Shown in pieces: positions 11,574 to 24,574 of a stretch of DNA of 64,000 nucleotides. Position 1 is the stretch's first letter. The number at the start of each line of letters is the position of its first letter. The notes beneath the pieces are model-generated. The model worked only from the letters and a program-made list of their open reading frames with translations, was not told where the DNA came from and ran no database searches. Both the position numbers and the translations under genes were made by a program. The stretch lies in contig NC_063262.1 of NCBI RefSeq assembly GCF_019578655.1, positions 21,025,582 to 21,089,581 on the forward strand. The letters are read 5' to 3'. This DNA is from Ricinus communis. Taxonomy: Eukaryota; Streptophyta; Magnoliopsida; Malpighiales; Euphorbiaceae.

Positions 11574-13282
11574 TACCTATCAAGTTTAATTAAACCGACA
11601 TTCTTCAACATTTTACTATATTTTATAGACTAATGCATGTATATTAGTTTATAACTTACTTTATACAATAATATCAAAAACCAAATTGTTTACAATGCTA
11701 ACTTGTATAAGAAATGAAAAGGAAATGACAAAAACCAATATATTAAAGAGTTATTTTTGCATATCTTAGGGCCCACGCAAGCCACCAAGTCCTATACTCA
11801 CCCAAGTTGACCAAAGCAACGATCCCTTACAAACCAAACCAATAATGCGATATTATTGAAGAATCTTGAGTGAAAAAAAATCAGTAACACTTTTGATTAA
11901 TAAGAGCTTAATCTTTGAGATTAAGAAGGATTAGATAGGGATTCATGAATGATTAAAAGCTTTTAAGAATAAAGAAAAAAAGTTATATGAAAAAAATGAA
12001 AGCTTTTAGGGATTTGAAGTATATAACTGTTATAAAGTTAGGAGTTTTTTTTTTTTAACTTTTTCTTTCTTAAGTGGCATCCACGTTTGGAAGGTTAAAC
12101 AATATTTATAAAAAAATGAGACATGTCAGGATTAAGTAATGACGTAATGGAGTATGACAGTATTTTGTTGACGACATTTAAACATAGGGTACTGTTTTGT
12201 CACAAAACAAACCACAACCCGTTTTTGCAAAGACGTGAAACCACATAGTACTAAATTGTACTTTCTCCCAAAATTTAAGCATCGCCATATCATGTAAAAA
12301 ACCCTAGAACCTTAAAAAGAGTTAAAAAATAGAGACCTGAATGTTTGCTGCTTTTGAATGTAGCGATTGATAGTTCCTTGAGAAGGGGGGAAGCATTTTA
12401 TACAAGTAAATGTGAAAGAGAAGATTATATTTAATTAAGTGACTGAATTGCCTCTAAATTAGCCAAATTTTAGTTCATAAGATTCACTTAAAGAATAAAC
12501 TATGAGCTAATTCGTTCATAAATAGTCGAATTCACGATCGAGGATTCAAATTTTTTGAGTTGATAATTTTAATTCAATTACAGTTTTATGAATGTTCGAT
12601 AATATGATTGAACTATATAAAATTAATTTTAATTTTAAAAGTAAAAGTATAATTTCTTTTAAAAGTTAACGAGTTCAGAGAGACTAATTTAGGCTAAAAG
12701 TAAATTCAAATTCAACGAGAGATTAAACCTTAACTAACTCCTCTTTCTTTCGATATCGAGCTAGGTCATAAAATGCAACCATGGACCAAAGATGATTCAA
12801 AATTTGATCAAGCCAATTTCGATATCTAGTTCATTTCTAACGAGTCCTTGGCCAAGATCTAGAGGGAAGTGTTGATAAATAGTAAATTGAGGCACTATTT
12901 TGCACCAATTTTGCAATCAGTGAATGTTTCTTTGGAAGAGAAATCATTCGTGCCCCTCATCGTTGGGCCGGCTTGCATCCCTAATCCCATCACATTTGGT
13001 TGCCGACAATACGAGGAGACTACGAGTAGAATGAGTGAGGCAATAATTTCAAGAGTTTCGCAATTTCACACACACCTACTAACTACTAGTGAACGCTCAA
13101 TAAATAAAATCGTCTAACGGGGCCGCAGCCATCCACGTGTTGTAAAAGCCTTTTATTTCAATTGCCACAGTTACAAAATCCCTCTCCCCGTCATCACTTA
13201 TCTGCCAATTTTCGAAACCTACCATTCTCATCATATAGAGAGGAAAAAGAAAAAGGGAAAATCTAGAATCTGATCTAGCAAC
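11574..13282. other. Intergenic: presumed MULE1 right end and upstream region of the BAP31-like gene
   Basis: 12060-12260 resembles a MULE subterminal region, but no matching left end is present in the window. From about 13100 the GC content rises and the 5' leader of the next gene begins. The plus-strand frame at 12869-13117 has no recognisable domain and is not called. Confidence 0.4.
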
Positions 13283-16256
13283 ATGATACAGCTCCTGTAT
13301 GCAGTAATATTTGCAGAAATGGGGTTGATTATGACCCTCCTATTTAAAACCCCATTAAGAAAGCTGGTGATCATGAGTTTGGACCGGGTCAAGAGAGGGA
13401 GAGGCCCTGTTATGGTTAAGACCGTAGGCGGGACAGTGTTTGTTGTGCTGCTTTCGAGTGTGTACAGTATGGTCAAGATCCAAAACCGCACCATTGAAGG
13501 TGGTGCTGTTAATCCCACCGACCAGGTTCTCATGTCTAAACACATGCTTGAAGCATCTCTCATGGGTATTTGTTTTCTCCTTCATTTTGCTTAATTGTTG
13601 AAATTCTTTCAAATGGTTTCAGCTTGGTATTTGAGTTGGTTTTATTTTAATTTGTTCTTCTTAAGGTTATTAGTAGTACTGTTATAGTTGTTATTTAAAT
13701 TTCTGGAGCCGACTGTTGTCTGATTGCTAAAAAATTGGAAGGAAGTAAAAGGAGAATGACATTTCCTTTTGGAGTTTATGTTTGTGCTGTTTTATAAACT
13801 TAATTAAACAGAGACAAATTAGACCATTATTGGCAAAGAGAAAAGAAGACAAATTTTGGGGAAGCGAGTTAGATGCTTATTTTCCACTATTTCACGTAAT
13901 CACTTAATTTGGTCTTTATTTGGTGTGCTCTTTATGTCGAACTGTTTCCCAAACAGGAGATATCTCATTTCTTTAACTGTTGGATATGGTCACTTCACAA
14001 AAGGTTCTAACATTATGTTTCTATTAGAAGCTTAGCTTGTACACAACTGGAGAATTGCAAATTAATTGCTTGATCTGTATGGATTAGGGTTGGAGAAATT
14101 GGGCGTGTTAATTCTGCAAATGCAACCTTCATGTGCAATGTATATACTGCTCAAGTTTAGGATTTTAACATGTGCAGGAGTCAATTCATGAGCTGAACTG
14201 TCCTTTATAGTTAGTGTCATATAAATTGCTTACCACCTGCTTGAGTATATTATTTTAATGCTTTTGATTCTCAAGTTAATTAACAAGTAATGTGAGCAAG
14301 GTTAAAACGTAAATGTTATCTAGGTTTTGTTCTTTCTCACTTTCTTAGATTATGTGTTGCAACCACATGACGTATTTCAAAAGATCTATATTCCAATGAA
14401 CTTATTTGTAGGACAATCACAATGAATTTTGGCATTGGATTTATGCTATGATCTTAAACAGGATGAAATTTTTTGACTCAAGTGTTTGTTTGGAATGACA
14501 AAGATGTTCGCTTGGACACATTACAAACTAGCACCCCTCGCATGCTTGCTATGAGATCTAGATATGATTAGTTGATGCTGCTACATGCTTCAACTAGAAC
14601 TTTTTTGGAGACGTGTTTGGCTAGGATATGAACCCTGAAGTAAGTGCGACCTGACTATAGTTTCGCTAATACTGAAAGGAGTAGATAAAATATAAGTAAT
14701 TTAGTGTTTTTTTTATATGGGTAGGTTGCACCTCAGCAATTTTAACTTTCAAGTGAATCCCACTTTTGGAGGTCATCTCAGTTAGGTTAACTTCCCTAAT
14801 ATCACATGTTAAGTTGAACTACCAAAATGCAGCATTGGCTTTTAATGAAGAACCTAGTGCTTGATTTTTTAGCCGTCTCTTGTCCTGGGAAGCATGTCAA
14901 ATAATTATGTAGTGCTCCCTATTTATTTTCTTAGTTTGCTCAATACTATTTTTATGAAGCTCTCTCTCATTCTGTCTGTTCACTTGTATACTATTTTGTA
15001 GAAAAGGGTGTAGATATGGATGGCAATTTTGCCCACTCTGCTAATGAGCAGTGGGGGTGGGGATGGTTAAAGCCATCCCATTTTGCCTTGAACTTGAAAA
15101 TGAAATGTCATGATCTAATTTTAGCTCAGTAAGTATGAAAAGAAAAACTACCCAGTTTCAATTTTCATGCTTAGAGTTCTCCCTCAGAAAGAGGGGAGAT
15201 TATAGGTTAAATTTGTTCTGAAACTAGAAGTTGGACCCAGATTTCATAGCTAATAAAGACAATGCTAGATGTGCCATTTTATATGTTGCTTTCATACAGA
15301 CAGCAGGGTGGTCTGAAATTTGGTCATTTCAGTGGCATAATGTTAAAAGACATGGTATTCTATGTTTTTCTATTGGGGATGCATGCCCATGACAACAATT
15401 ACTTAACATTTGGATTTGTTGTTGTTGTTGTTTTTCTTTTTTTCTTTTTATTTTTTTTTTATCATAGGCTAGTTCATCATTATTATACAGTATAAGAAAT
15501 TACGATAACTAAATTTTTGTTTCCTGAGTGGAGCACCTTGACTGCTTTATCAATTTATATCGAATGCTGTCTGGCTTTGTTTAGATTTCTTCTCTGCTGA
15601 AGTTTGCTTCATAAAGTGGGTGCCTCAACTTGTAACAAGGCATGCTGTATTTGCATTACGTACAGGAACAAGTTCTGGAAAGCTGCCTAGTTTATAAATT
15701 TTATGTTTTGTTGGAATATGGTGTAATATTCAAATTGAGTGTATTTTATTTTGTCGCAATGTGATTTTTTCTTATTTTGATGGTATTATTTGACCTGGTG
15801 GTTTGCATCTTCCATTTGTTTATTTATTGCTAAAAGTTCAATATTTGATTTCAACACGAACAATTTCATGCAGGATTTGTGCTCTTCCTATCTTTGATGA
15901 TAGATAGATTGCACCACTACATTAGAGAACTACGTATACTCAGGAAGACGATGGAGGCTGCTAAGAAACAAAGCCGGGGATTTGAGGATGGGAAAAATGG
16001 TAGTGCAGATGAAGCCAAGGCACTGGGCGAGGAGGTTAAAACTCTACAGAATAAGATTAAATATCTTGAATCTAAATTTGAGGAAAAAGCAAAGGAGGCA
16101 AAGGCTGCAGAAGCTGAAGTGGAGGCTTTGCGAAAACAATCCGAAGTATTACTTATAGAGTATGGTCGCTTGCTAGAGGACAATCAAAACCTGCGAAACC
16201 AATTGGAGTCGATGGACCAGAGTCTGTCACAATCTGATGGCAAGAAGAACATGTAA
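13283..16256 (+). CDS. BAP31-like ER membrane protein (B-cell receptor-associated protein 31 family), two exons
   Basis: Exon 1 is 13283-13565 and exon 2 is 15874-16256. The intron of 2308 bp has GT..AG ends (GG|GTATTT, CATGCAG|GA). Splicing keeps frame and gives 221 residues. The protein has an N-terminal membrane span (MIQLLYAVIFAEMGLIMTLL), a basic loop (LDRVKRGRGPVMVKTV), a second span (GTVFVVLLSSVYSM), a third (FVLFLSLMIDRLHHYI), then a long C-terminal coiled coil rich in Glu, Lys and Ala (about residues 110-210). It ends KKNM, a dilysine KKXX retrieval signal. Family members act in the ER membrane in protein quality control and export. All expected parts are present and no break is seen. 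Confidence 0.92.
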
Positions 16257-19200
16257 GGAAGTAATGATCCAATGCAGAATTTTCTTTCTTTTTATTGCAT
16301 TTTCATTTCCCAAATCTCCGGTGAAGTATTCGGGATGCCAGATTAAGAAAGACGAGACAGGTAGGGAGTTGAAGCGGGGTTCATGGCTACTCAAATTAAA
16401 ATGAGACAATTAAGAGTTAGAAACTGGTTGGAGTGTCCGGGAATAACTATGTGTTAATATATAGGCGTATACTCTGTTACCTGTTTTGAGTATTAATCAT
16501 TTCCTGTGCATTTAAATCGATACATGCTTCTTTAGGACTTCTAACTAACGACCATGATGACTCTGGCCTTAGGATCTAGTACTCATGGTATTTTAACGCA
16601 ACTATGCTTTAATCAGTGTCCTTGAATACTCCGGAGGCTTTATTATTATTATTATTATTATATAAATGTTAAATGAGTTTATTACACCTCAGTGCACAGT
16701 TTGGTTATTAAATTTTAATATCGCTGGAAGAATTTTATGAGAAATTCTTAGGAGTCTACCAAGACATTTCTATGCAAATTAATAATTAAAAATTAACTAA
16801 TATAAATACAATAACTAATAAATGATGTCACATGTTACTTCAGCAATTGATTTTACAATTAATTTTATTTATGGAGGAATGTGGTGGGCTGAAGTTATCT
16901 AATTGCAATTGATTTTGCTATACGTATAATATGGTAGGCTGAAATTATTTTTTTATTTTTTTATTTTATAATAAAAGCATTAGAGAAAAAATATTTTTAG
17001 AGGTTGTTTGGATTGAGAAATTTTGTAAAATCTATAAATTTAATTTAAATATATTATCTGACAAAAAAAATAGTCTAAATTTATGAAATTTTAAAAAAAA
17101 AATTATCCTTTAAAATTTTTTATTTTTGAGAATTTCAATTTTGAGGTGAGAAATATTAAAGTTTATCATTATTCAATAAATTTATATTATTTTAAAATTA
17201 TATTTAATTTTAAATTATTTTTATATTAATTCAAACTATTAAATTTTTAAATTTATAATTTTGACCGGATCTTAAAATCTCCAACACAAATAAGGCTAGA
17301 AATACCAACGCCTGACTCAAACTAAAAAATATGAGAAATATGATTTGACTCGCTAAGTTCAGTTTATTTAAACTTGAGTTTTAATAAAAATATTAAGAAT
17401 TTGAACCTAAAATGACTAGAGATTGAAAGTGTCCGAATTTGAAATAATTTAAATCCAAAGTGATTCAAGACCTGAGATTGAAACCATCAAAAATTTGACC
17501 CAAAACTGACAATGATCCAAGACTCAATAATATCTAAATATTACCAACACAATCAAATTTAAAACTTAAAATAACTCGAGATATAATTTTTTTATTAACA
17601 TAAACATAATATTTTTGTGAGATTTAATTATCATATATAATTACTTTTGAAATTAATTTTCTTACTATATCTTATTGTCAATTGTAATATTAAAAAATAT
17701 ATTCCATAATATCACCTCAAAATTTCTAATTTTCAAAAGAGCATTTATTTATAAATAGGTAATTATTAAATAAAATATTTAGCTTAAAATTTTGGATATA
17801 ATATCAACAGATAAAATTTTAATAAGTAATCAAAAAAAATAATTTAAATTAGGAATTAGATATTTGCATTTGTAGTTTTGTAATTTAGTTTAATTTCTAA
17901 TTAAAAGTTAAGAAACTTAATTAATAATGAAAAATCAGTTAAATAATTTTCGACATTGAAACCATTTTGAAATGAAACTTTTAATTTATCAAATGAAAAT
18001 TTTCATAAATGATCTAAATAATTAAGTAAGTTATTCCTAAAATTAATAAAACTTGTACTTTTTATTTATTTTCTTTAATTCTTAAAAAAAAATTCAAGGT
18101 AAAAAAAAAAAAGTTCAACAAAGAGATAACCATGTAAATATGAGGCAAAAATTGATTTAAAAAATTCAGACTCCGAATTTTCAACTAGAAATTTTTTAAA
18201 AATAAATATATAAAATTTTTCTAAAAATAATTTATGAGATAAAAAATAAAAATAGAAAACTTACTCGAACACTATAAGTTACTTTGAACTTAATTTAAAA
18301 TTGGAAGGTAATCCAAATTAAATTTTATCCAAACTTAAACAAAAAGAAGCAAAACTCAATATCACCTGAATCGGAGAGAAATAAACTTGAAATGACCAAA
18401 TTAAAAATGATCCAGAATTCAAAACTATTTTATCTCTATCCGACTTTACTTATCCATTTGTCATCTCTGAACGAGGCATTGGAATATAAAGTATCCGTCA
18501 GATCCGATGTCGCCTTGGATGTTACTTGAAACTATGAAGTAAGAAAGCAATCCCTAATTTTGCATATAATAATATTTTAGTACTGTTAAAATAATTATGT
18601 TTTTAATTTAATACTTATTTATAAATTGATATTATATTTTTTAGTTAATCCATTTAATATTTAGTTATTGTAATATTTCCTTTCTACATTTAATGATTTA
18701 CATGATTTTCAAATATATCTATATGTATTATTTATAAGTTTTACTATTTTTGTTATTATTATTTGATTAATTTCTTGATGATTTATTAGTTTATATTAAA
18801 TATTTTTAATAGTCTTGTTTTTTCAAGTTAATCAGCACCTGTTTATTTGAAATATATTAATAATTGTTTTTTTAATCGCTTCATATTTCTATGTGTAAAT
18901 ATAGAAACATGTAAAGGGTTGATATTTCTTTGACCTTAAATGATAAAGAAAATAAAAAAATTTATGTATTTATATAGTCGTTTACTTACACATTCAATGC
19001 ATTGAATGACTATTTTTATTCTTTTAATTATAAATAATAATATAAATTAAGTTTATAAAAGATTTCATATCTCAAAATTTAATATATAATAATCATTAAT
19101 TCGTGCATTCTATGATTGCCGTCAATATTTCGATTAGAAAATTGAGTTTATAGATAAATTTTAATATTTTATAATTATATATAATATTTAGAAAATAACA

Positions 19201-19623
19201 GAAAATTAAATATTTTTTAAATATTTTTTGATATTTTTAATATTTTAAAATTTTGTTAATGTAAAAATATAAAATTTTAAGAATATTTATCAATTAGTTT
19301 TAATATTATAATTGATATTCTATTTATTATGATTAGAAATTATTATATAATTAAAAATTAATATATTAGTGAATATAATATTAAAATATAATTGAAATAT
19401 TATTTAATTAGAAATTAATTTATTAATTTATATAATATTAAAATTAATTTAAATAATAGCGGCGTCACATATACAAGCAGGTGGGCAATTACCCACTTTA
19501 ATCTTTTATCCAAGAATTATTTATAAATAATCTTAATTGCTCCTTTTAAGATAATATTTTACTCAATTTACTACTGATAGTGACACATTTTATAAAATTT
19601 TATGTATCAAAATTTTTATGTAT

Positions 19624-19628
<5 letters not shown>
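16257..19628. other. AT-rich intergenic region
   Basis: Contains the 3' end of the BAP31-like transcript, a (TTA)n run at about 16640-16662, and then more than 2.8 kb of very AT-rich sequence without a supported gene or recognisable element. Confidence 0.6.

Positions 19629-19695
<67 letters not shown>
19629..19695. repeat. (TA)n microsatellite
   Basis: About 67 bases of uninterrupted TA dinucleotide, directly beside the gypsy LTR fragment. Confidence 0.95.
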
Positions 19696-19696
<1 letters not shown>

Positions 19697-19698
<2 letters not shown>

Positions 19699-20105
19699 CA
19701 CACGATTAGGTATGTGGGCTCGTGACTGACACTAGAGAATGAATAGGCTTAAAACCACCAAAACCTGTAGCAAGCCTAACTAATCAATAATTCAGATAAA
19801 CATATATGTATACCAACAATTCATTCACATAATTACAACATAATTAAATTAATTCCAGCATGATTACTTGATAATTTTTTTATAGTTTTTAACAGACCAA
19901 AAGAAATGTTAAAGTTTCAGAACCACTATTGCGGATAGTCTAAGCTTTTAAATAATTCGAAATGCAAAGATAGAATTTAATTACAATAGGCCCGAAAGGA
20001 AAGGAAGTCGGACTGTCAGGAAAAAGGCGGCATAGAACTTAGCTGTTACCTAGAAAAAATTAAACTTGGGACTATTTGTCTCGAGAATGAGTTAAAATCA
20101 TATAT
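19697..20105 (-). repeat. Fragment of the long gypsy LTR family (3' terminal part)
   Basis: Shares landmarks in order with 38800-39200: a GTGGGCTCGTGACTGACACTAG-like start, an AAACCTGTAGCAAG-like stretch, then GTCTCGAGAATGAGTTAAAA. It is cut off where viral leader sequence begins at about 20105, so the viral DNA adjoins or is inserted in this LTR remnant. Confidence 0.6.
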
Positions 20106-20336
20106 TCTGAATTAAGCTAAGTGAAGGCATCTTTGCCATGAAAGGTCTTTGTGCTCTTTTGGATTCTTGTAGCAGAGTTAGTCCTTTTAAATTATAGAAG
20201 AACAGATCGTGCAAGCTAAAAACTCATAGCCAAAGGATCGAGAGGAAGAGATGAAGAGTTTAGAAAGCCATAAGAAAATTTTTATTTCTTGATAGATGAA
20301 AAGAAGACTGCTTAGCTACACTACTCAAGACTTCTC

Positions 20337-20344
20337 TTTATATA
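20337..20344 (-). promoter_or_regulatory. TATA box of viral promoter, distal copy in copy A
   Basis: TATATAAA on the minus strand, preceded upstream (20370-20560) by GATAAG/CTTATC inverted motifs and an ACACGTGT element. It corresponds to the TATA boxes at 26763-26770 and 29430-29437. Confidence 0.65.
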
Positions 20345-20629
20345 GAGGAGCCTTATTACAATAAGACAGTAAAGATAAGATGAGAATTTTATCTTCTTAC
20401 ACGTGTACACATAGGAAGAAAAGATAAGATTACACACTTTACATAAAGATAGATAAGATAGGAAATCTTATCACATGCACAAAAGGACAGAGAAAATAAT
20501 ACACATATTAGGACGGAAAAGATAAGATAGGAATCTTATCTTCCTACACCTTTTTCTCAATTATTTCATGAATTATGGAGGAGAGAGATTAGGTGTTGTA
20601 TTATCTTCATTGCCAGCAAAAATAGTTGG

Positions 20630-21442
20630 TTACCATGGACCACTATCATCATCTAGGGGCTGAGAATCCTGCATAATGGAATCTTGTTGTTCTGTGGTCA
20701 GACTTGGATCATCTAGTGGTGATGGCAGCAAAGGTAAAGTGGATCGTTCAGTGATGAAGTGTTCAATCCATTGATTATCAGGTCCATTGTAAGTGCAGAT
20801 AAGTGGTGTAGAGACATTGGTCCTTCCTGAATCATTTCTCAATTATAGAGTGAGCTTTAATTCCCTTGTTATTGGTGGAGGAGCAAGATGTAAGAGCATT
20901 TCAATTGTTCTCCAATATTGACAGATGTTTTGGGTGGCATAGGTATCTTCTGAGAGCTTAAAGTAAGGCCTGTGAAGAATATAGATGGCATGATATCCTG
21001 AAGCCTTGAAGTCATTGTCTGTGAATAATTTTTTTTCATGAATGATTTTGAGAAGATCATTTTTCCATTGATATGGAGTTTTGAACCAAGTGAGGTATTT
21101 CCATAGATATGTCATTGCATTTGTATTAATATTGAAGAAGTATAGGAGGTCCATGACTGGCACTTCTATAGCATGATAACAAACTGTGGAAAGACACCAT
21201 AGAAACCATAGTTCAATTTCAATTTGTGGATGGGTAGGAGAAAGGTGATAGATTAAGCACCAAGGGTAATCTGGATAAAAGAAATTGGGATGGATAGGTA
21301 GTGAGAAAGTCTGTTGGATGATTTCCAAATAATGGAACATCATATTTTTGGCAAAATTGTTGACCTGTTTCGTTGTGAGACTTGTAGGAAGGTCTGGTGG
21401 TGAGGGAGGTTGCCGAGGCTTTTTTGAAGATGTAGAGGCCAT
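20630..21442 (-). pseudogene. Viral second ORF, unknown function (copy A)
   Basis: Starts at the ATG at 21442 shortly after the RNase H domain. About 270 codons, with one in-frame stop (TAA at 20845-20843) where copy B has CAA. The N-terminus is Ser/Pro/Lys-rich; the rest is rich in Trp, Tyr and Phe, with a helical look and no recognised motif. The homologous ORF of copy B is at 28332-29141. A short ORF after RNase H is known in some florendovirus-type genomes, but its role is not established. Confidence 0.65.
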
Positions 21443-21459
21443 GAAGATTATCGGAAGAG

Positions 21460-22989
21460 TAATTGTTGAGGTGAGGAGGACTATAAGTTAGGGTTTTGGT
21501 TGTGGTTTTGATAATCTGGATAAGAAATCTGGGATGAGGTTTTTTGTTCCTTTTATATGCTGGACTTCAAAATCATACCTGCTAAACCATGATTTTAACC
21601 TCAATAATTGTGGTTATGGTAAGGTTTTCTGATTGGATTCAAGAATCTTTGGAAATGAGGAGTTATCCATTCGTATCAAGAAGTGTTGACCGATCAGAAA
21701 GAATTCAAACTTTTTTATCCCATATTTGACTGCCAGAATCTCATTATATGTTGAATGGTAATGCTTTTCTATTGGAGAAAATTGTCTTGATGCATGCCCA
21801 CACAGTTTTTCCTTGTCATTGAGATTTTTAAAAAGAATTGCCCCCCATGCGTGATCTGATGCATCTGTCTGTAGGATAAGATGTCATGTAGATGGGATGG
21901 TAAGCGGTGGAGGATTCTGAGCCAATCCTTTCAATCTCTTGACAGTTGTTGTATGTTCTGTTCCCCAAGAGGGGGGGGGGGGAGTTCTTTTTGAGCATTT
22001 TGGAAAGAGGACATGTGTAACTGGATAGATGTGGTATGGCTTTCCTGACATAGTTGAGTATCCCAAGAAATTGCTAGATTTGCTTTACAGAGAGATTCTA
22101 ATATGGAAAACTATCAAGCTCTTTTGTCAAGTGTGGTGGACCATACGTATATTGGTCGTCCTTAAAATGCATTCCAAGGAACTCTATCTCTTGCTGGCCA
22201 ATAATATTCTTCTTCTCTGAAAGCATTATTTCGTACTTTTGGATGATAGCAATGAATTGTTTCAGGAGTTGATGATGTTCTTCAGCTGTTTCTGAGAATA
22301 AGAGAATATCATCAATGTAGATTAAGGAGGAATAGAGGATAGGCTCAAAGATTTCCATCATTGTTTTTTGGAACTAAAAAGGGGCTGTTTTGAGCTCAAA
22401 AGGCATGACTATCCATTGGTATTGGGCGTTTGGGATACAAAAGGCTGTTTTGTATCTTTCTGAGGGATGGATACCCAATTGCCAAAATCTAGCTTTAAAA
22501 TCAAATTTTGAATAGTATTGGGCCGTCTGAATATGGACTTTTAGGTTCGAGATGCGAGGAAGAGGAAACTTGTTGTTTTACAAAAAAATGATTCAGAGAC
22601 TTGTAATCAATAACAAGTCTCTTTTTTCCTCTTAGTTTTTCATATCTTTTTTCCACGTAAAAGGCTGGACAGGTCCATTGTGAGGTTGTGGGCTCGATGA
22701 TAGGAAATCATCATCTGGTAAGAGCTAGGTCTGTAGGAGACATTCCTAAATGGGTGGCTTTAGTTGGATTGACATCTTCGTTAAGCTTAAAAGGGAGGTT
22801 GATATATAACTGGGGATTTTTCCACAAGGGTAGTGGATGTTGAAAATATGAATGGGATTCTGGATAGAAAGGAAGAAATATTTCCTTGTATTGCAGGAAT
22901 GGTGGTTCTGTGTCTGTTATAGCGAACAGATTAGAAGTATATGTATATGGACGGAATTGCCTCTTAAACTTTATTCCATTAGGAAGAAT
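21460..22989 (-). pseudogene. Viral reverse transcriptase and RNase H (copy A, broken)
   Basis: The minus-strand RT has the catalytic YIDD box (about 22322-22310) followed by ILLFS, then EIEFLGMHF. RNase H follows with its TDAS motif (about 21868-21856), a KEIMA-like Glu motif and an RMDN Asp motif, then a C-terminal IPDFLSRL-like end just before the second ORF. A long G run (about 21967-21981) and several indels break the frame. Acts in reverse transcription of pregenomic RNA in the family; not functional here. Confidence 0.8.
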
Positions 22990-23589
22990 TTAAAGCCTTT
23001 GAGCTTGATGATAAACATTAAAACATATTAAGAGGTCTTTATTTGGGAGATCTGAGCCAATAATGTGCGTCCATACCACACAATCAGGAAAGAACTGTAT
23101 CCCAATTTTTTGTTTTGTGATCAAGATAGTCTTAAAAGTCTGGCCATTTGCTGCACTGAAGAACTGAATATGAGATTTCCAATGCTCAGATGGGAGAACT
23201 TCAGGATTCATCATGCTTCTTTGAGCTCCAGTGTCAAAGAAAGCTATGACTGAGATAGGCTTTGAATACCTTGAAGGTAAGACTTGTACAAAAACATAAG
23301 GTGCTGGAGGTACCTTAGTAGCAAGTTGACATAACTGGGGAACCGAAGATGGAGAGAAAGGATATTGCATCACATTTGCTGGTATGTCCTTTTCTTCTTT
23401 TGAGAAAAGATTGATCATCAAGATTGGAATCTCATCAGCATCATAATTTGAGGAGGATTCTTCTGAGGAATCAGTAGAATCCGAATGTTCTTCCTTTATA
23501 CCAAAGAGGCTTTCTAGAGTGAGATCGTTTTGTTCCGATAAGAGAGACTCTATATCTTCTTTAAATGAATTTGGTAGAGACATGGACAT
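22990..23589 (-). pseudogene. Viral aspartic protease region of the polyprotein (copy A)
   Basis: About 200 codons stay open. An acidic Ser/Glu-rich linker (residues 20-60) precedes a retropepsin-type active site, AFFDTGAQRSMM, at about residues 123-134. It lies between the CCHC knuckle and RT, the normal caulimovirid order. It is only a slice of the polyprotein, so its first Met is not a native start. Confidence 0.75.
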
Positions 23590-23631
23590 GCTAACTTGTT
23601 ATATCATTCTTGCTGCCTTTTCCGGATTTTG

Positions 23632-24444
23632 AGGGCAATCTTTAGCATAATGTCCCTTCTTTCGGCAGATGTAGCATCTGTCTAATTTGTTGCCTTAATT
23701 TTTCTTTTTCCGGAAGTATCTGAACCTCTTTGTATATGGCCTTTTCTTTCTGAACTCTTTGCTTCTATTATGAGGGTATTTTTGAAAATGTTGTCTGATT
23801 TTCTTATTGTGACTGGAGCAGACACAATTGAAGGACTTACATTTAATCTTGAGGTGGCTTTTGTTGCAGGCCTTTTGAACAATCAAATCTCGTTGAGACA
23901 GTCTCCTGAATAATTCTTGCTGGTCACATAATCTCTTGATAGAGGAGAGAGTAAACTGCTAGATTTCTCCAAGAGTAATTGAGGTAACTGGCTTCTTTGT
24001 TGCGGCGATCATGTTATTGACTTCTAGTTGAATTTCATCTGGTAATGAGGTGATGAAAGTATACTTTAACGTATCATCACCGTCGTGCCCACCAATGACA
24101 TAATACAATTTGGACATTGCAGAATAATGTCTTTCCAAATCCTTGATTTTTAACGAACAACATTTTCGATCAAAATATTCCTATTTCTGTTATCGTATAA
24201 TGAGATCATAGCTTCCAAGGAACTGATTATGGAGGACTGTGACTGCAGCTGATGGAGTGGGCAAAGTCACGAATTGGAGCCTGGTGTATTCAAGCTGTGA
24301 CTGGAACCAATCCCTTAAACTGCCTGTGAATCTTGTTACAAATTCAGCAAGAACCTTTTTGAGTGTGGTACCATCAAAGGTCATTTGAAGATCAATCCAT
24401 GCCAAAAATTCAGAAAGTTTATCTCTCCATTTTAATAGAGGCAA
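23632..24444 (-). pseudogene. Viral coat-protein core and CCHC zinc knuckle (copy A)
   Basis: 24444-24190 encodes a Trp-rich capsid-like block (LLKWRDKLSEFLAW, then RDWFQSQLEYTR). About 23676-23632 encodes the knuckle CYICRKKGHYAKDCP, typical of caulimovirid coat proteins and used to bind RNA. Basic low-complexity sequence lies between them. Frames change more than once. Confidence 0.72.
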
Positions 24445-24574
24445 ATCATCAAAAGTGAACCAAGGTCCAGTTCCAGCTGTGGATTTTGACCTTGGGTGTG
24501 AAGCTCCAGTAGGAACAAAATATGACTGTGCATCTTCTGTGCCATCTTCAGGCTCTACTACTTCTGGAGAGGGT

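Larger units (their letters stand above)
1..12300 (-). mobile_element. MULE1: degenerate Mutator-like DNA transposon, interrupted by two later insertions
   Basis: Minus-strand transposase pieces occur in the right order at 11573-11144 (N-terminus), 5249-4226 (DNA-binding part) and 3154-1177 (catalytic core, SWIM finger, tail). They are separated by MULE2 (5256-11144) and by an LTR-type insert (3155-4220). A plus-strand GRF zinc-finger ORF sits at the left. The left terminal inverted repeat is not in the window. The right terminus is not proven; it probably lies between 11.9 and 12.3 kb, so the outer limits given are approximate. The order of events is inferred from nesting: MULE1 first, the two inserts later. 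Confidence 0.72.

Noticed and set aside
12869..13117. Plus-strand frame of 82 codons upstream of the BAP31-like gene
   Set aside because: No domain and no clear start context; probably chance openness in a GC-richer promoter region.
13231..13612. Minus-strand frames over BAP31-like exon 1
   Set aside because: Antisense shadows of a strongly supported exon.
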